Shown piece after piece: positions 1-5,885 of a stretch of DNA of 14,724 nt. The translations under genes and the position numbers were made by a program. Under the pieces are notes generated by a model that saw only the letters and a list, made by a program, of their open reading frames with translations, was not told the DNA's origin and searched no databases. This stretch comes from Planctomycetota bacterium (GTDB lineage: Bacteria; Planctomycetota; Planctomycetia; Isosphaerales; Isosphaeraceae). The DNA lies in contig JAJYCH010000031.1 in assembly GCA_021778575.1 (NCBI GenBank), forward strand, positions 1 through 14,724, written 5' to 3'. Position 1 is the first letter of the stretch; the number at the start of each line of letters is the position of its first letter.

Positions 1-1520
1 CCGTGCCCGAAATCGACGAGGCACACCACCGGATCACCAACCCCAAGACCAAGGAAGTTCTCAACGTCGCCTCGATCGCCCGGAGCCGGCCGAACATGAC
101 GCCCAACTTCCGGGCCATGCTCGACGCCACGGGAAACCCGGGCGCCGGTTGGGTCAGCAATTATTGCTTTCAGCCCAAATACTTCCTCGAAGAGCATTTG
201 CTCCCGCTCGAAGAGAAGCTCAAGGATAAGCTCGTCGTGTTTCGCGAGAGCGTGATCAAATCGGTCGCCACCGACCCGGCGACCGGCCGGATCAAGTCGT
301 TCACCGTCATTCACCGAACGCCCAAGCCCGGAGTCGCCTGGAAAGGCTACGATCGGCCGCTCTCGGAAGACCTGACCGATTGGTACTCGCCGCAGGATTC
401 CCCCCGGTTCGCCAAGACGGTCCTGACCTTCGAGGGAAGCACCAAACCGGGCCATTCGACGGTGTTTCTCGACGCGACCGAGTGGGGCGAGGTCCTGGCG
501 CTGGCCGATGCTCCGTACCTTCAAGGGGTCGAGACCAACGACGGCGGTCGCGAGGGCAACGATACCTGCGGACAGGCAACCGTCTTCGACATCGTCGAAC
601 GGCTCAACGCCGAGCCGACCGAGGAACCGCCGGGGCCATCGGGCGTGAAGAACCTTGGCTTCGGTTCGTACAAGACCAAGGCCGACGCCTGGGACCGAAT
701 CTGGACCTATCGCCGGATCAAGGGACGTGGCAGCAAGGCGTCGATCGGCGATATCTGCCTCCAGAACTGGGGGTACTCGGGACGCGACAAGGAAGGCGGC
801 AACGACTATCCGTTCGGCTACCTCTTCAAGTCGAAAGTCGACACCTTCCGCGAACGAGCCGACTGGACCGGCGGCGTCGATCTCTCGGTGATGTCCGGAG
901 CCGAGCAGCGGGCTCTGGCCTGGCATTACTGGTTCAAGGCCCACGTCCCGCCCCCCTTCGTGCCCGACCAGGTCACGCTTGATAAAGGGGTTCTCGGGAC
1001 CGGGACCGGACTGGCCAAGATGCCCTACATCCGCGACACCCGGCGCTCGATCGGTATCGACGGATTCATCCTCAAGGTCAGCGAGCTGGGGGGCGACCCC
1101 TCGAATTTGACCGCCAAGCGATTCAAGGATCGCGTGGCACTGGGAGCCTATCCCGCCGACATCCACCCGGTAATCAACTGCGAGTACCCTCACTACGTCC
1201 ACACCGGTCACGAAACCTTGCCGTTCTGCCTGCCGTTCCGGGCCTTGACCAACGAGAAGTACGGTAATTTGCTGGTCGCCGGCAAGACGATGGCGCAAAG
1301 CTTCATGGCCAATTCCGCCACCCGGCTGCACCCGATCGAGTGGTCGACCGGAACCGCCGCCGGAGTCTCGGCCGCCACGATGAGCCAGCACAACTGGAAC
1401 GCCCACCAGGCCTTCGACCACATCACCGACTTGCAGACCTTGATCAAGGAAAAGACCCCGATCGACTGGACCATCGACGAGGTCACCTACCCCAGGCCCG
1501 GCGAAGAAACACCGCTCTGA
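1..1520 (+). CDS. FAD-dependent oxidoreductase, C-terminal part (5' truncated by window edge)
   Basis: The reading frame is open to the left edge, so the gene starts outside the window; the GTG at position 3 is simply an internal valine codon. About 505 residues are visible. They resemble the FAD_oxidored family (PF12831): a segment DATEWGEVLALA of the usual 'DaTeyGdll' type near residue 160, and near residues 425-460 the block NLLVAGKTM...RLHPIEWSTGTAAG, which closes the FAD site in that family. The N-terminal GxGxxG dinucleotide-binding loop is not visible and should lie upstream of the window. The substrate cannot be told from sequence; planctomycetes carry many paralogues, often predicted to be secreted. 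The stop at 1518-1520 is followed 40 nt later by a strong hairpin, so this is the last gene of its transcript. Family assignment is fairly sure; substrate and localisation are unknown. Confidence 0.85.
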   Translation, partial: VPEIDEAHHRITNPKTKEVLNVASIARSRPNMTPNFRAMLDATGNPGAGWVSNYCFQPKYFLEEHLLPLEEKLKDKLVVFRESVIKSVATDPATGRIKSFTVIHRTPKPGVAWKGYDRPLSEDLTDWYSPQDSPRFAKTVLTFEGSTKPGHSTVFLDATEWGEVLALADAPYLQGVETNDGGREGNDTCGQATVFDIVERLNAEPTEEPPGPSGVKNLGFGSYKTKADAWDRIWTYRRIKGRGSKASIGDICLQNWGYSGRDKEGGNDYPFGYLFKSKVDTFRERADWTGGVDLSVMSGAEQRALAWHYWFKAHVPPPFVPDQVTLDKGVLGTGTGLAKMPYIRDTRRSIGIDGFILKVSELGGDPSNLTAKRFKDRVALGAYPADIHPVINCEYPHYVHTGHETLPFCLPFRALTNEKYGNLLVAGKTMAQSFMANSATRLHPIEWSTGTAAGVSAATMSQHNWNAHQAFDHITDLQTLIKEKTPIDWTIDEVTYPRPGEETPL

Positions 1521-1560
1521 TCCGGTCGGTCGCGATCCAGGCGAAACCCCAATCAAACCC

Positions 1561-1592
1561 AACGGCCTCGACGGTTCACCGTCGAGGCCGTT
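1561..1592 (+). terminator. Rho-independent-like terminator after the oxidoreductase
   Basis: A perfect 15-bp inverted repeat: 1561-1575 pairs with 1578-1592, the innermost pair probably opening to give a four-base loop. It starts 40 nt after the stop codon. The U-tract is short (TTT), so termination may depend on the stem. The core GCCTCGACG also forms the stem of the hairpin at 1846-1881. Confidence 0.75.
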
Positions 1593-1711
1593 TGCGTTGG
1601 AGTTGAGAATGCTTCGGCCAGCTCACCCGCGATTCGAGGGCGAGCGGATTCGACGCCAAGCTAATGCTGTGAAACGATTTACATAACGCAGAGTCGTCAG
1701 TGCAATCCGTC

Positions 1712-1776
1712 AGGGAAAGCCTTGCCTGCCGTTCCGCGAGTTGAGGATCAAAACAACGACGGGCAAGCCCTGCCCT
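1712..1776. repeat. Imperfect 22-bp inverted repeat
   Basis: Arm 1712-1733 and the reverse complement of arm 1755-1776 agree at 17 of 22 positions when aligned without gaps, with a 21-nt spacer. Both arms contain a variant of CTTGCC. It could be a long hairpin, a REP-like intergenic palindrome, or a relic of mobile-element ends. No transposase lies nearby, and the function is unknown. Confidence 0.4.
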
Positions 1777-1845
1777 CCAGTCTCCAGGAAAGCAGAATCG
1801 ATCCGACCGAGATCCTCTGTCGGTCATTCACCTGATCATGAAACG

Positions 1846-1881
1846 AAGCCAGCCTCGACGATTGAACGTCGAGGCTGGCTT
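1846..1881 (-). terminator. Hairpin terminator after the lipoprotein gene
   Basis: A perfect 15-bp stem (1846-1860 with 1867-1881) closes a six-base loop (ATTGAA). It lies about 40 nt beyond the minus-strand stop at 1923, where a terminator for the DUF1559-lipoprotein unit is expected. The downstream U-tract on the minus strand is weak (CGTTTC), and because the stem is symmetric it may act in both directions. Confidence 0.65.
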
Positions 1882-1922
1882 ATGAGACTATTCCGGATCA
1901 TCGAACCGCGTCGGAAGGCGTT

Positions 1923-2063
1923 TCAAACGCCGTCTTTAGGTTCTCCCGGCGGTTGGACTGGTTTGCCTTCGGGAGTCGTCTTCGGGGCGGAATCCGAACC
2001 CGAGCAGCCGACCATTCCAACAACGAGGCTGCCGAGCACGAGCGCCATCAATAGCTTCTTCAT
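1923..2063 (-). CDS. Mini-lipoprotein (46 aa) downstream of DUF1559 gene
   Basis: This small secreted lipoprotein starts at the ATG at 2061-2063. The open frame extends upstream to 2141, but only this ATG has a Shine-Dalgarno (GAGGAG at 2071-2076, 7-nt spacing) and a proper signal peptide: MKKLL, a hydrophobic stretch, then a lipobox ending VGMVGC with the lipidated cysteine at residue 20. The mature part is about 27 residues, polar and proline-rich (SGSDSAPKTTPEGKP...), with no domain. It lies 49 nt downstream of the DUF1559 gene in the same orientation and was probably co-transcribed with it. Small lipoproteins of this layout commonly follow DUF1559 genes in planctomycetes; their role is unknown. 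An anchoring or chaperone function for the pseudopilin is only a guess. Confidence 0.75.
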   Translation of the reverse strand: MKKLLMALVLGSLVVGMVGCSGSDSAPKTTPEGKPVQPPGEPKDGV

Positions 2064-2070
2064 GAGATCG

Positions 2071-2076
2071 CTCCTC
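2071..2076 (-). promoter_or_regulatory. Shine-Dalgarno deciding the lipoprotein start
   Basis: GAGGAG on the minus strand, 7 nt before the ATG at 2063. It supports the 46-residue protein over the longer 72-residue reading, whose extra N-terminal residues are not signal-like. Confidence 0.7.
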
Positions 2077-2112
2077 AAGTGAATCGGGAAGAACCGAGCG
2101 AAATTCGACGGC

Positions 2113-3141
2113 TCAGAAGCTATCCGAACTGATGATCTCACCGCCCTGGGTGGTGCTCAGAGCCCGCCAGGTCGCGATATTGATCGAGTTCTTGTAGAAG
2201 TGGACGCTCCCGTCGCAATTCACGACGTTCACTCCACCCGGGTGACGGCTCCTCGAAGCGTACTGGTCGATGAAGCCTCCCGACGTATTGGTCACGCCGG
2301 ATTGGCCCAGAGAGCGGAGTTCGCAGGGAGGGTTGGGATAGATCGGGATACAATACGTAGACTGGTTCAAGTCGTCGGGCAAGGGCGAGTTGGGGGGCAA
2401 GAGAGTCGAGAAGCCCGACGAGGAGCCATACTGAATGTAACCGCGAAGGTCGGTGTTCTTGGCGTAGGTCCCGGTACCATTATCCTGACCCTGGATGACC
2501 TCGCCAATCAACAAGGTGTTACTCGTGCCGTCGGTGATGCCGCTGATCCGGCAAACCGTGTTGTGGATGCTGGTGTAGTAATTGGTTGCCGTGCAGCCGA
2601 GCGGGATGGCGTAAACCCAGGAGAAGGGCGCCCCCCCGTAAGGAATGGTGACACCGTTCATCATCGCCGTCGTCTGGAAGAAGCCGGTCCCCGTGTTCCC
2701 GTAATTACAGGCGTAATTCATCGAGACGACGTTCGCCAGAGGCGCGTCGTTCTGATCGCTCGGGCACGAGAACGAATTCACCCGGGTGCTCGACACGGTA
2801 ATGTTGTAGACCGATCCGTAGCTGTACGTCGGATTACAGGCACTTCCCGTGAAATTATAGGCGTTCTGGAGGTTGGAACCCTCGACGTAGTTGAGAATCG
2901 AGTGATACCAGGTTCCGAAGGTCACGGCCATGGCACCGTAAGGGAAGCTCCCGTTGGAGCTCTCGTAGTTCATGACCGCCAGCCCGATCTGCTTCAGGTT
3001 GTTGGTGCATTGCGCACGACGGGCGGCCTCGCGAGCAGCCTGGACCGCGGGAAGCAAGAGAGCGATCAGCACCGCGATGATCGCGATCACCACCAGAAGC
3101 TCGATCAGGGTGAAACCGCGACGATTCCGAATTCTGGGCAT
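2113..3141 (-). CDS. DUF1559 domain-containing prepilin-like protein
   Basis: A 342-residue exported protein with a type III (prepilin) signal: a short basic leader MPRIRNRRG, predicted cleavage after Gly9, then the hydrophobic helix [13 protein letters not shown] followed by [15 protein letters not shown]. The helix would anchor it in the inner membrane until a prepilin peptidase cleaves it and a type II secretion or type IV pilus-like machine assembles it. The remainder is the DUF1559 (SBP_bac_10-type) domain, ending in the family H-x9-DG motif (H300, D310-G311) and the usual GGEI...F tail. Length is typical. DUF1559 proteins are hugely multiplied in Planctomycetes; their function is not established. 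The start codon is set by the prepilin leader, though the SD is weak (CGAGAA). The leader contains a terminator-like hairpin (3170-3195). Family assignment is very secure. Confidence 0.95.
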   Translation of the reverse strand: MPRIRNRRGFTLIELLVVIAIIAVLIALLLPAVQAAREAARRAQCTNNLKQIGLAVMNYESSNGSFPYGAMAVTFGTWYHSILNYVEGSNLQNAYNFTGSACNPTYSYGSVYNITVSSTRVNSFSCPSDQNDAPLANVVSMNYACNYGNTGTGFFQTTAMMNGVTIPYGGAPFSWVYAIPLGCTATNYYTSIHNTVCRISGITDGTSNTLLIGEVIQGQDNGTGTYAKNTDLRGYIQYGSSSGFSTLLPPNSPLPDDLNQSTYCIPIYPNPPCELRSLGQSGVTNTSGGFIDQYASRSRHPGGVNVVNCDGSVHFYKNSINIATWRALSTTQGGEIISSDSF

Positions 3142-3169
3142 GAAAAAGTTCTCGTGGAATGGGGGTAGG

Positions 3170-3195
3170 AAAAAACCATCCGGCGCGAAGCCGGA
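3170..3195 (-). terminator. Terminator-like hairpin in the DUF1559 gene leader (possible attenuator)
   Basis: On the minus strand a 6-bp GC-rich stem (TCCGGC/GCCGGA, plus-strand 3190-3195 with 3179-3184, five-base loop) is followed after three bases by a run of six T (3170-3175). That is the form of an intrinsic terminator. It ends about 28 nt before the DUF1559 start codon and no minus-strand gene lies upstream in the window, so it would sit in the gene's own 5' leader. An attenuator is the inference; a chance hairpin downstream of no promoter cannot be excluded. Confidence 0.5.
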
Positions 3196-3314
3196 ACACG
3201 CAAACTGTCGGTGACGGCGTGGGAGAGACCTTCAGGAACACTACCGTGCGGATTTCGACGAGGGACAAAACCTGGCGAAAATCGACTGAGAGAGTGAAGA
3301 GATTCCCCGACGGC

Positions 3315-3342
3315 TTGTCTCGGGGAGAGGATTCGCTATACT
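3315..3342 (+). promoter_or_regulatory. Sigma-70-type promoter for tRNA-Arg
   Basis: A -35 element TTGTCT (3315-3320) and a -10 element TATACT (3337-3342, five of six consensus bases) are separated by 16 nt. Transcription would begin near 3349-3350, a few bases before the mature tRNA 5' end at 3354, as is normal for tRNA genes. A small inverted repeat (CCCCGA at 3305-3310, TCGGGG at 3320-3325) straddles the -35 box. Confidence 0.6.
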
Positions 3343-3353
3343 ACTTCTTCAAG

Positions 3354-3427
3354 GCGCCCGTAGCTCAATTGGATAGAGTGGCGGACTTCGAATCCGTAGG
3401 TTGTAGGTTCGACTCCTACCGGGCGCA
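3354..3427 (+). tRNA. tRNA-Arg (anticodon TCG)
   Basis: A complete 74-nt cloverleaf can be folded by hand. The acceptor stem GCGCCCG (3354-3360) pairs with CGGGCGC (3420-3426) and the discriminator base is A3427. The D stem GCTC pairs with GAGT (one G-U). The anticodon stem 3381-3385 pairs with 3393-3397 (one G-U) around the loop CTTCGAA, giving anticodon TCG (3388-3390), which reads CGA arginine codons. The T stem GTAGG pairs with CCTAC around TTCGACT. CCA is not encoded. It stands alone, with a promoter just upstream and a TTTT run just downstream. Confidence 0.97.
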
Positions 3428-3739
3428 CTTTTGATGTTCGCATGAAAGATATCATCACTGTCGCCGCCGATGATTGTCCAGATGGCTTTGTGAATATTGC
3501 CGAGTGTCCCTGGAGGCTGACAGCATCCAGTCCACACGCTTCGTCCAGAATCGGACGGGACGACACCCGAGACAGCGGCACAAACCGGATTTCCCGCAAA
3601 ATCATCGCGACTGATTGAACCTGAAATGGTTATGATCGAGTGGCTTTCATTGATCGGCGCCACGCCAACAACCCTTGGCGTTCATGGATTTCCTATCTCC
3701 AACCCATTACACCACTCGAAGCACCGGTAAGTTGACCTC
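3428..3739. other. Intergenic region between tRNA-Arg and rimO, no convincing gene
   Basis: About 310 bases, noticeably less GC-rich than the genes around. A 58-codon open frame (3442-3618, +) has no ribosome-binding site and no recognisable motif. Minus-strand frames that run into the tRNA are artefacts of reading it backwards. The right half must contain the rimO leader: TATGAT at 3631-3636 could be a -10 box, but no good -35 is seen. A 7-bp hairpin (3662-3668 with 3675-3681) lies about 60 nt before the rimO start. Confidence 0.55.
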
Positions 3740-5182
3740 ATGAGTAGAGATCCGCAACAGAAAGGGACCTTCTCTTTCGTCAGCCTCGGCTGTCCCAAGA
3801 ATCTGGTCGATTCGGAGCGGATGCTCGGACTCCTGGCTCAGGACGGCTACGCCCTGGTTCCCGACTCGAAAACGGCCGACCTGGTGATCATCAACACCTG
3901 CGGCTTCATCGACGCCGCCCGACAAGAGTCGCTGGGCGTCATCAACGAGATGCTCGACCGCAAGCGCGCCGGTCGGATTAAAGGCGTGATCGTCGCCGGT
4001 TGCCTGGCCGAACGTCAGCGCGAGATGCTCCTGGAAGCCGTGCCCGAGGTCGACCAGATCGTCGGAGTCTTCGGTCGCGAGGAGATCGCCAAGGTCGCCG
4101 ATCGGATCATGGGCGACCTCCACGAACAGCGAACCGTCTTCCGCCCCGCCCCGGTCCAGGCCCAGGACGACCGCGCCCGGCTCCGGATCACGCCGAAGCA
4201 CCTGGCCTACCTCAAAGTCTCCGAAGGGTGCGACCGGCTCTGCACCTTCTGCGCGATTCCCTACATGCGCGGCAAGCATGTCACCAAGCCAATCGAGAAG
4301 GTGGTCGAGGAAGCCCGCGAACTCGCCGCCGACGGCGTTCGCGAATTGAACCTGGTCGCCCAGGACATGACCTATTACGGGCTCGACCTCTACGGCCGCC
4401 CACGACTGGCCGACCTGCTCAAGGAACTCGAACAGGTCGACGGGATCGACTGGGTTCGCGTCCTCTACAACTATCCGAATTACTTTACCGACGAACTCTA
4501 CGAATCCCTGGCCACTTGTTCTAAAGTCTTGCCCTATCTGGACATGCCGCTCCAGCACATCAACGACCGCATGCTGAAAGTGATGAACCGGCGGCATTCG
4601 CAGGCCGAGACCCGGTCGATCATCTCACGGCTCCGCTCGACCATCCCCAACCTGGTGCTCCGGACGACATTCATCGTCGGCTTCCCGGGCGAGACCGAGG
4701 CCGAATTCGAGGAGCTGCTGGATTACGTCAAGGAGGCCCGGTTCGAGCGGTTGGGCGTCTTCCCGTACTCGCTCGAACCCGATACGCCAGCGGCTCGATT
4801 GCCCGGCCACCTGTCCGACGAGGTCAAGGCCGAACGTCGCGACCGGATCATGGAAGCCCAGCAAGGGATTGCCTTTGCGTTCAACGAAGGGCTGGTGGGC
4901 AAGAGCCTGGACATCCTGATCGATGGCCCGGCACCCGACGCCGACGGCGGTGACCTCTGGATCGGCCGGAGCTATGCCGACGCTCCCGACGTCGATGGCC
5001 TGGTCTACGTGGCCGGCACAAACCTCGATCCGGGCGACCTCGTCCGCTGCTCGATCCTGGCGGCCGACGGTTACGACCTTGTCGCTCGTCCCGAGGCAAC
5101 TTCGACTCCTCGGAAGCGTCGAGGACGGCCCAAGCCTCGCAAGAAACCGGGCAGCTCGCCGTTCACGATCCTCAACGGTTGA
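3740..5182 (+). CDS. rimO: Ribosomal protein S12 methylthiotransferase RimO
   Basis: RimO is a radical-SAM enzyme that inserts a methylthio group on the beta-carbon of a conserved aspartate of ribosomal protein S12. All three parts are present. The N-terminal UPF0004 domain has cysteines C18 (SLGCPKN), C54 (NTCGFI) and C88 (AGCLAE) for the auxiliary 4Fe-4S cluster. The radical-SAM core has CDRLCTFC (C164, C168, C171), with later strands including VGFPGETEAEFEELL. The C-terminal TRAM-like domain covers about residues 385-450. SLGCPKNLVDSE and the YxNYP-type segment favour RimO over MiaB. It has 480 residues against a usual 430-450; the excess is a basic tail (RKRRGRPKPRKKPG, 458-471) not typical of the family. 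The start ATG lies just before the first domain strand; the SD is weak. It is followed by pgsA after 35 nt, an adjacency seen in many bacteria. Confidence 0.97.
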   Translation: MSRDPQQKGTFSFVSLGCPKNLVDSERMLGLLAQDGYALVPDSKTADLVIINTCGFIDAARQESLGVINEMLDRKRAGRIKGVIVAGCLAERQREMLLEAVPEVDQIVGVFGREEIAKVADRIMGDLHEQRTVFRPAPVQAQDDRARLRITPKHLAYLKVSEGCDRLCTFCAIPYMRGKHVTKPIEKVVEEARELAADGVRELNLVAQDMTYYGLDLYGRPRLADLLKELEQVDGIDWVRVLYNYPNYFTDELYESLATCSKVLPYLDMPLQHINDRMLKVMNRRHSQAETRSIISRLRSTIPNLVLRTTFIVGFPGETEAEFEELLDYVKEARFERLGVFPYSLEPDTPAARLPGHLSDEVKAERRDRIMEAQQGIAFAFNEGLVGKSLDILIDGPAPDADGGDLWIGRSYADAPDVDGLVYVAGTNLDPGDLVRCSILAADGYDLVARPEATSTPRKRRGRPKPRKKPGSSPFTILNG

Positions 5183-5202
5183 GGGCGGCCGAAGAGCAAC
5201 CT

Positions 5203-5208
5203 GGGGAG
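5203..5208 (+). promoter_or_regulatory. Shine-Dalgarno deciding the pgsA start
   Basis: GGGGAG, 9 nt before the ATG at 5218. It favours that ATG over the TTG at 5179, which overlaps the rimO stop codon, and over the internal ATG at 5272. Confidence 0.6.
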
Positions 5209-5217
5209 AACCGAGGG

Positions 5218-5850
5218 ATGCACGAGACACCGGCCGCGAACACGCTCAAATCCCGAGCGCTGCCTCACCCCATGGTCGAAAATTTCTGGAACGTCCCCAA
5301 CGCCTTGACCTTGAGTCGCCTGGTCCTCGCGATCGTCGTCTTCGCGTTCGTGGCGAATGAGTGGTACTGGTCGGCGCTGATCATCTTCGTGATCGCCGCC
5401 CTGACCGACGCCCTCGACGGCTATTTCGCCCGCTTGCTCAACCAGGGGACCGCCATCGGCCGCCAGCTCGACCCGCTGGTCGACAAGGTCATCGTCTGCG
5501 GTGCCTTCATCTACTTGCTGACCGTTCGAGGCAACACCGGACTGGCCCCGTGGATGGTCACCACGATCGTCGTCCGTGAATTGTTGATCCAGGGCCTCCG
5601 AAGTCACCTCGAAGGGGGCGGGCAGGCGTTCGGGGCCAAGACGGCCGGCAAGCTCAAAACCCTGACCCAGTGCCTCTCGATCGGCGCGATTCTGGCCGCC
5701 TTGAAGCTGCACGAAACCTATCCGATGATCTTGCCCGTGCGCGACTTCCTGACCTGGTCGGCGGTCGGCCTGACAATCTACAGCGGCCTGGGTTACTTCT
5801 GGATCGCGCTTCCAAGCTTCAAAGGGGCGTCGTCATCGACACTCCCTTGA
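5218..5850 (+). CDS. pgsA: CDP-diacylglycerol--glycerol-3-phosphate 3-phosphatidyltransferase
   Basis: This integral membrane enzyme condenses CDP-diacylglycerol with glycerol-3-phosphate to phosphatidylglycerophosphate, the first committed step to phosphatidylglycerol and cardiolipin. The CDP-alcohol phosphotransferase signature D-x2-DG-x2-AR-x8-G-x3-D-x3-D is exact: D64, D67-G68, A71-R72, G81, D85, D89. NVPNALTLSRL (residues 25-35) is the typical PgsA entry to the first membrane helix. Hydrophobic segments lie around 31-47, 51-63, 91-103, 110-125, 150-163 and 178-198. It has 210 residues against a usual 180-200; the first 20 residues are an extension that could be shorter if Met19 were used. 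Other CDP-alcohol transferases (PssA, cardiolipin synthase) fit less well, and the rimO neighbourhood also supports PgsA. Probably transcribed with rimO and uppP. Confidence 0.92.
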   Translation: MHETPAANTLKSRALPHPMVENFWNVPNALTLSRLVLAIVVFAFVANEWYWSALIIFVIAALTDALDGYFARLLNQGTAIGRQLDPLVDKVIVCGAFIYLLTVRGNTGLAPWMVTTIVVRELLIQGLRSHLEGGGQAFGAKTAGKLKTLTQCLSIGAILAALKLHETYPMILPVRDFLTWSAVGLTIYSGLGYFWIALPSFKGASSSTLP

Positions 5851-5885
5851 TCGACTCCACAGCTTTTAACGATTAAAGAGACCTC

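Larger units (their letters stand above)
1521..1922. other. Intergenic region between convergent genes, no coding evidence
   Basis: These 402 bases separate the oxidoreductase (+) from the lipoprotein gene (-), which converge. They contain two strong terminator-type hairpins (1561-1592 and 1846-1881), an imperfect inverted repeat (1712-1776) and a weaker 6-bp hairpin (1805-1810 pairing with 1820-1825, nine-base loop). The open frames here have no ribosome-binding site and no recognisable protein signature. Base composition is more AT-rich than in the flanking genes. Confidence 0.7.

Noticed and set aside
1741..2082. 113-codon plus-strand ORF across the intergenic hairpin and the lipoprotein gene
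   Set aside because: It reads through a terminator hairpin and the lipobox gene on the other strand, with no SD and no family features.
2200..3168. 322-codon plus-strand ORF opposite the DUF1559 gene
   Set aside because: The opposite strand has clear prepilin and H-x9-DG motifs. This is an antisense shadow produced by GC-rich third positions.
3442..3618. 58-codon plus-strand ORF after the tRNA
   Set aside because: It has no Shine-Dalgarno, no recognisable motif and no composition typical of the neighbouring genes.
3336..3663. Minus-strand ORFs of 89 and 104 codons across the tRNA, with GVEPTTYGFEVRHS- and GRSRTYNLRIRSPP-type peptides
   Set aside because: These peptides are the antisense translation of the tRNA-Arg gene, a well-known spurious annotation in many genomes.
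3707..4597. 296-codon minus-strand ORF opposite rimO
   Set aside because: It is a low-complexity shadow rich in V, D, G and H; rimO motifs on the plus strand are unambiguous.
5863..5878. Possible hairpin hiding the uppP ribosome-binding site
   Set aside because: Only four A-T/G-C pairs form, with mismatches in the loop region; too weak to claim.
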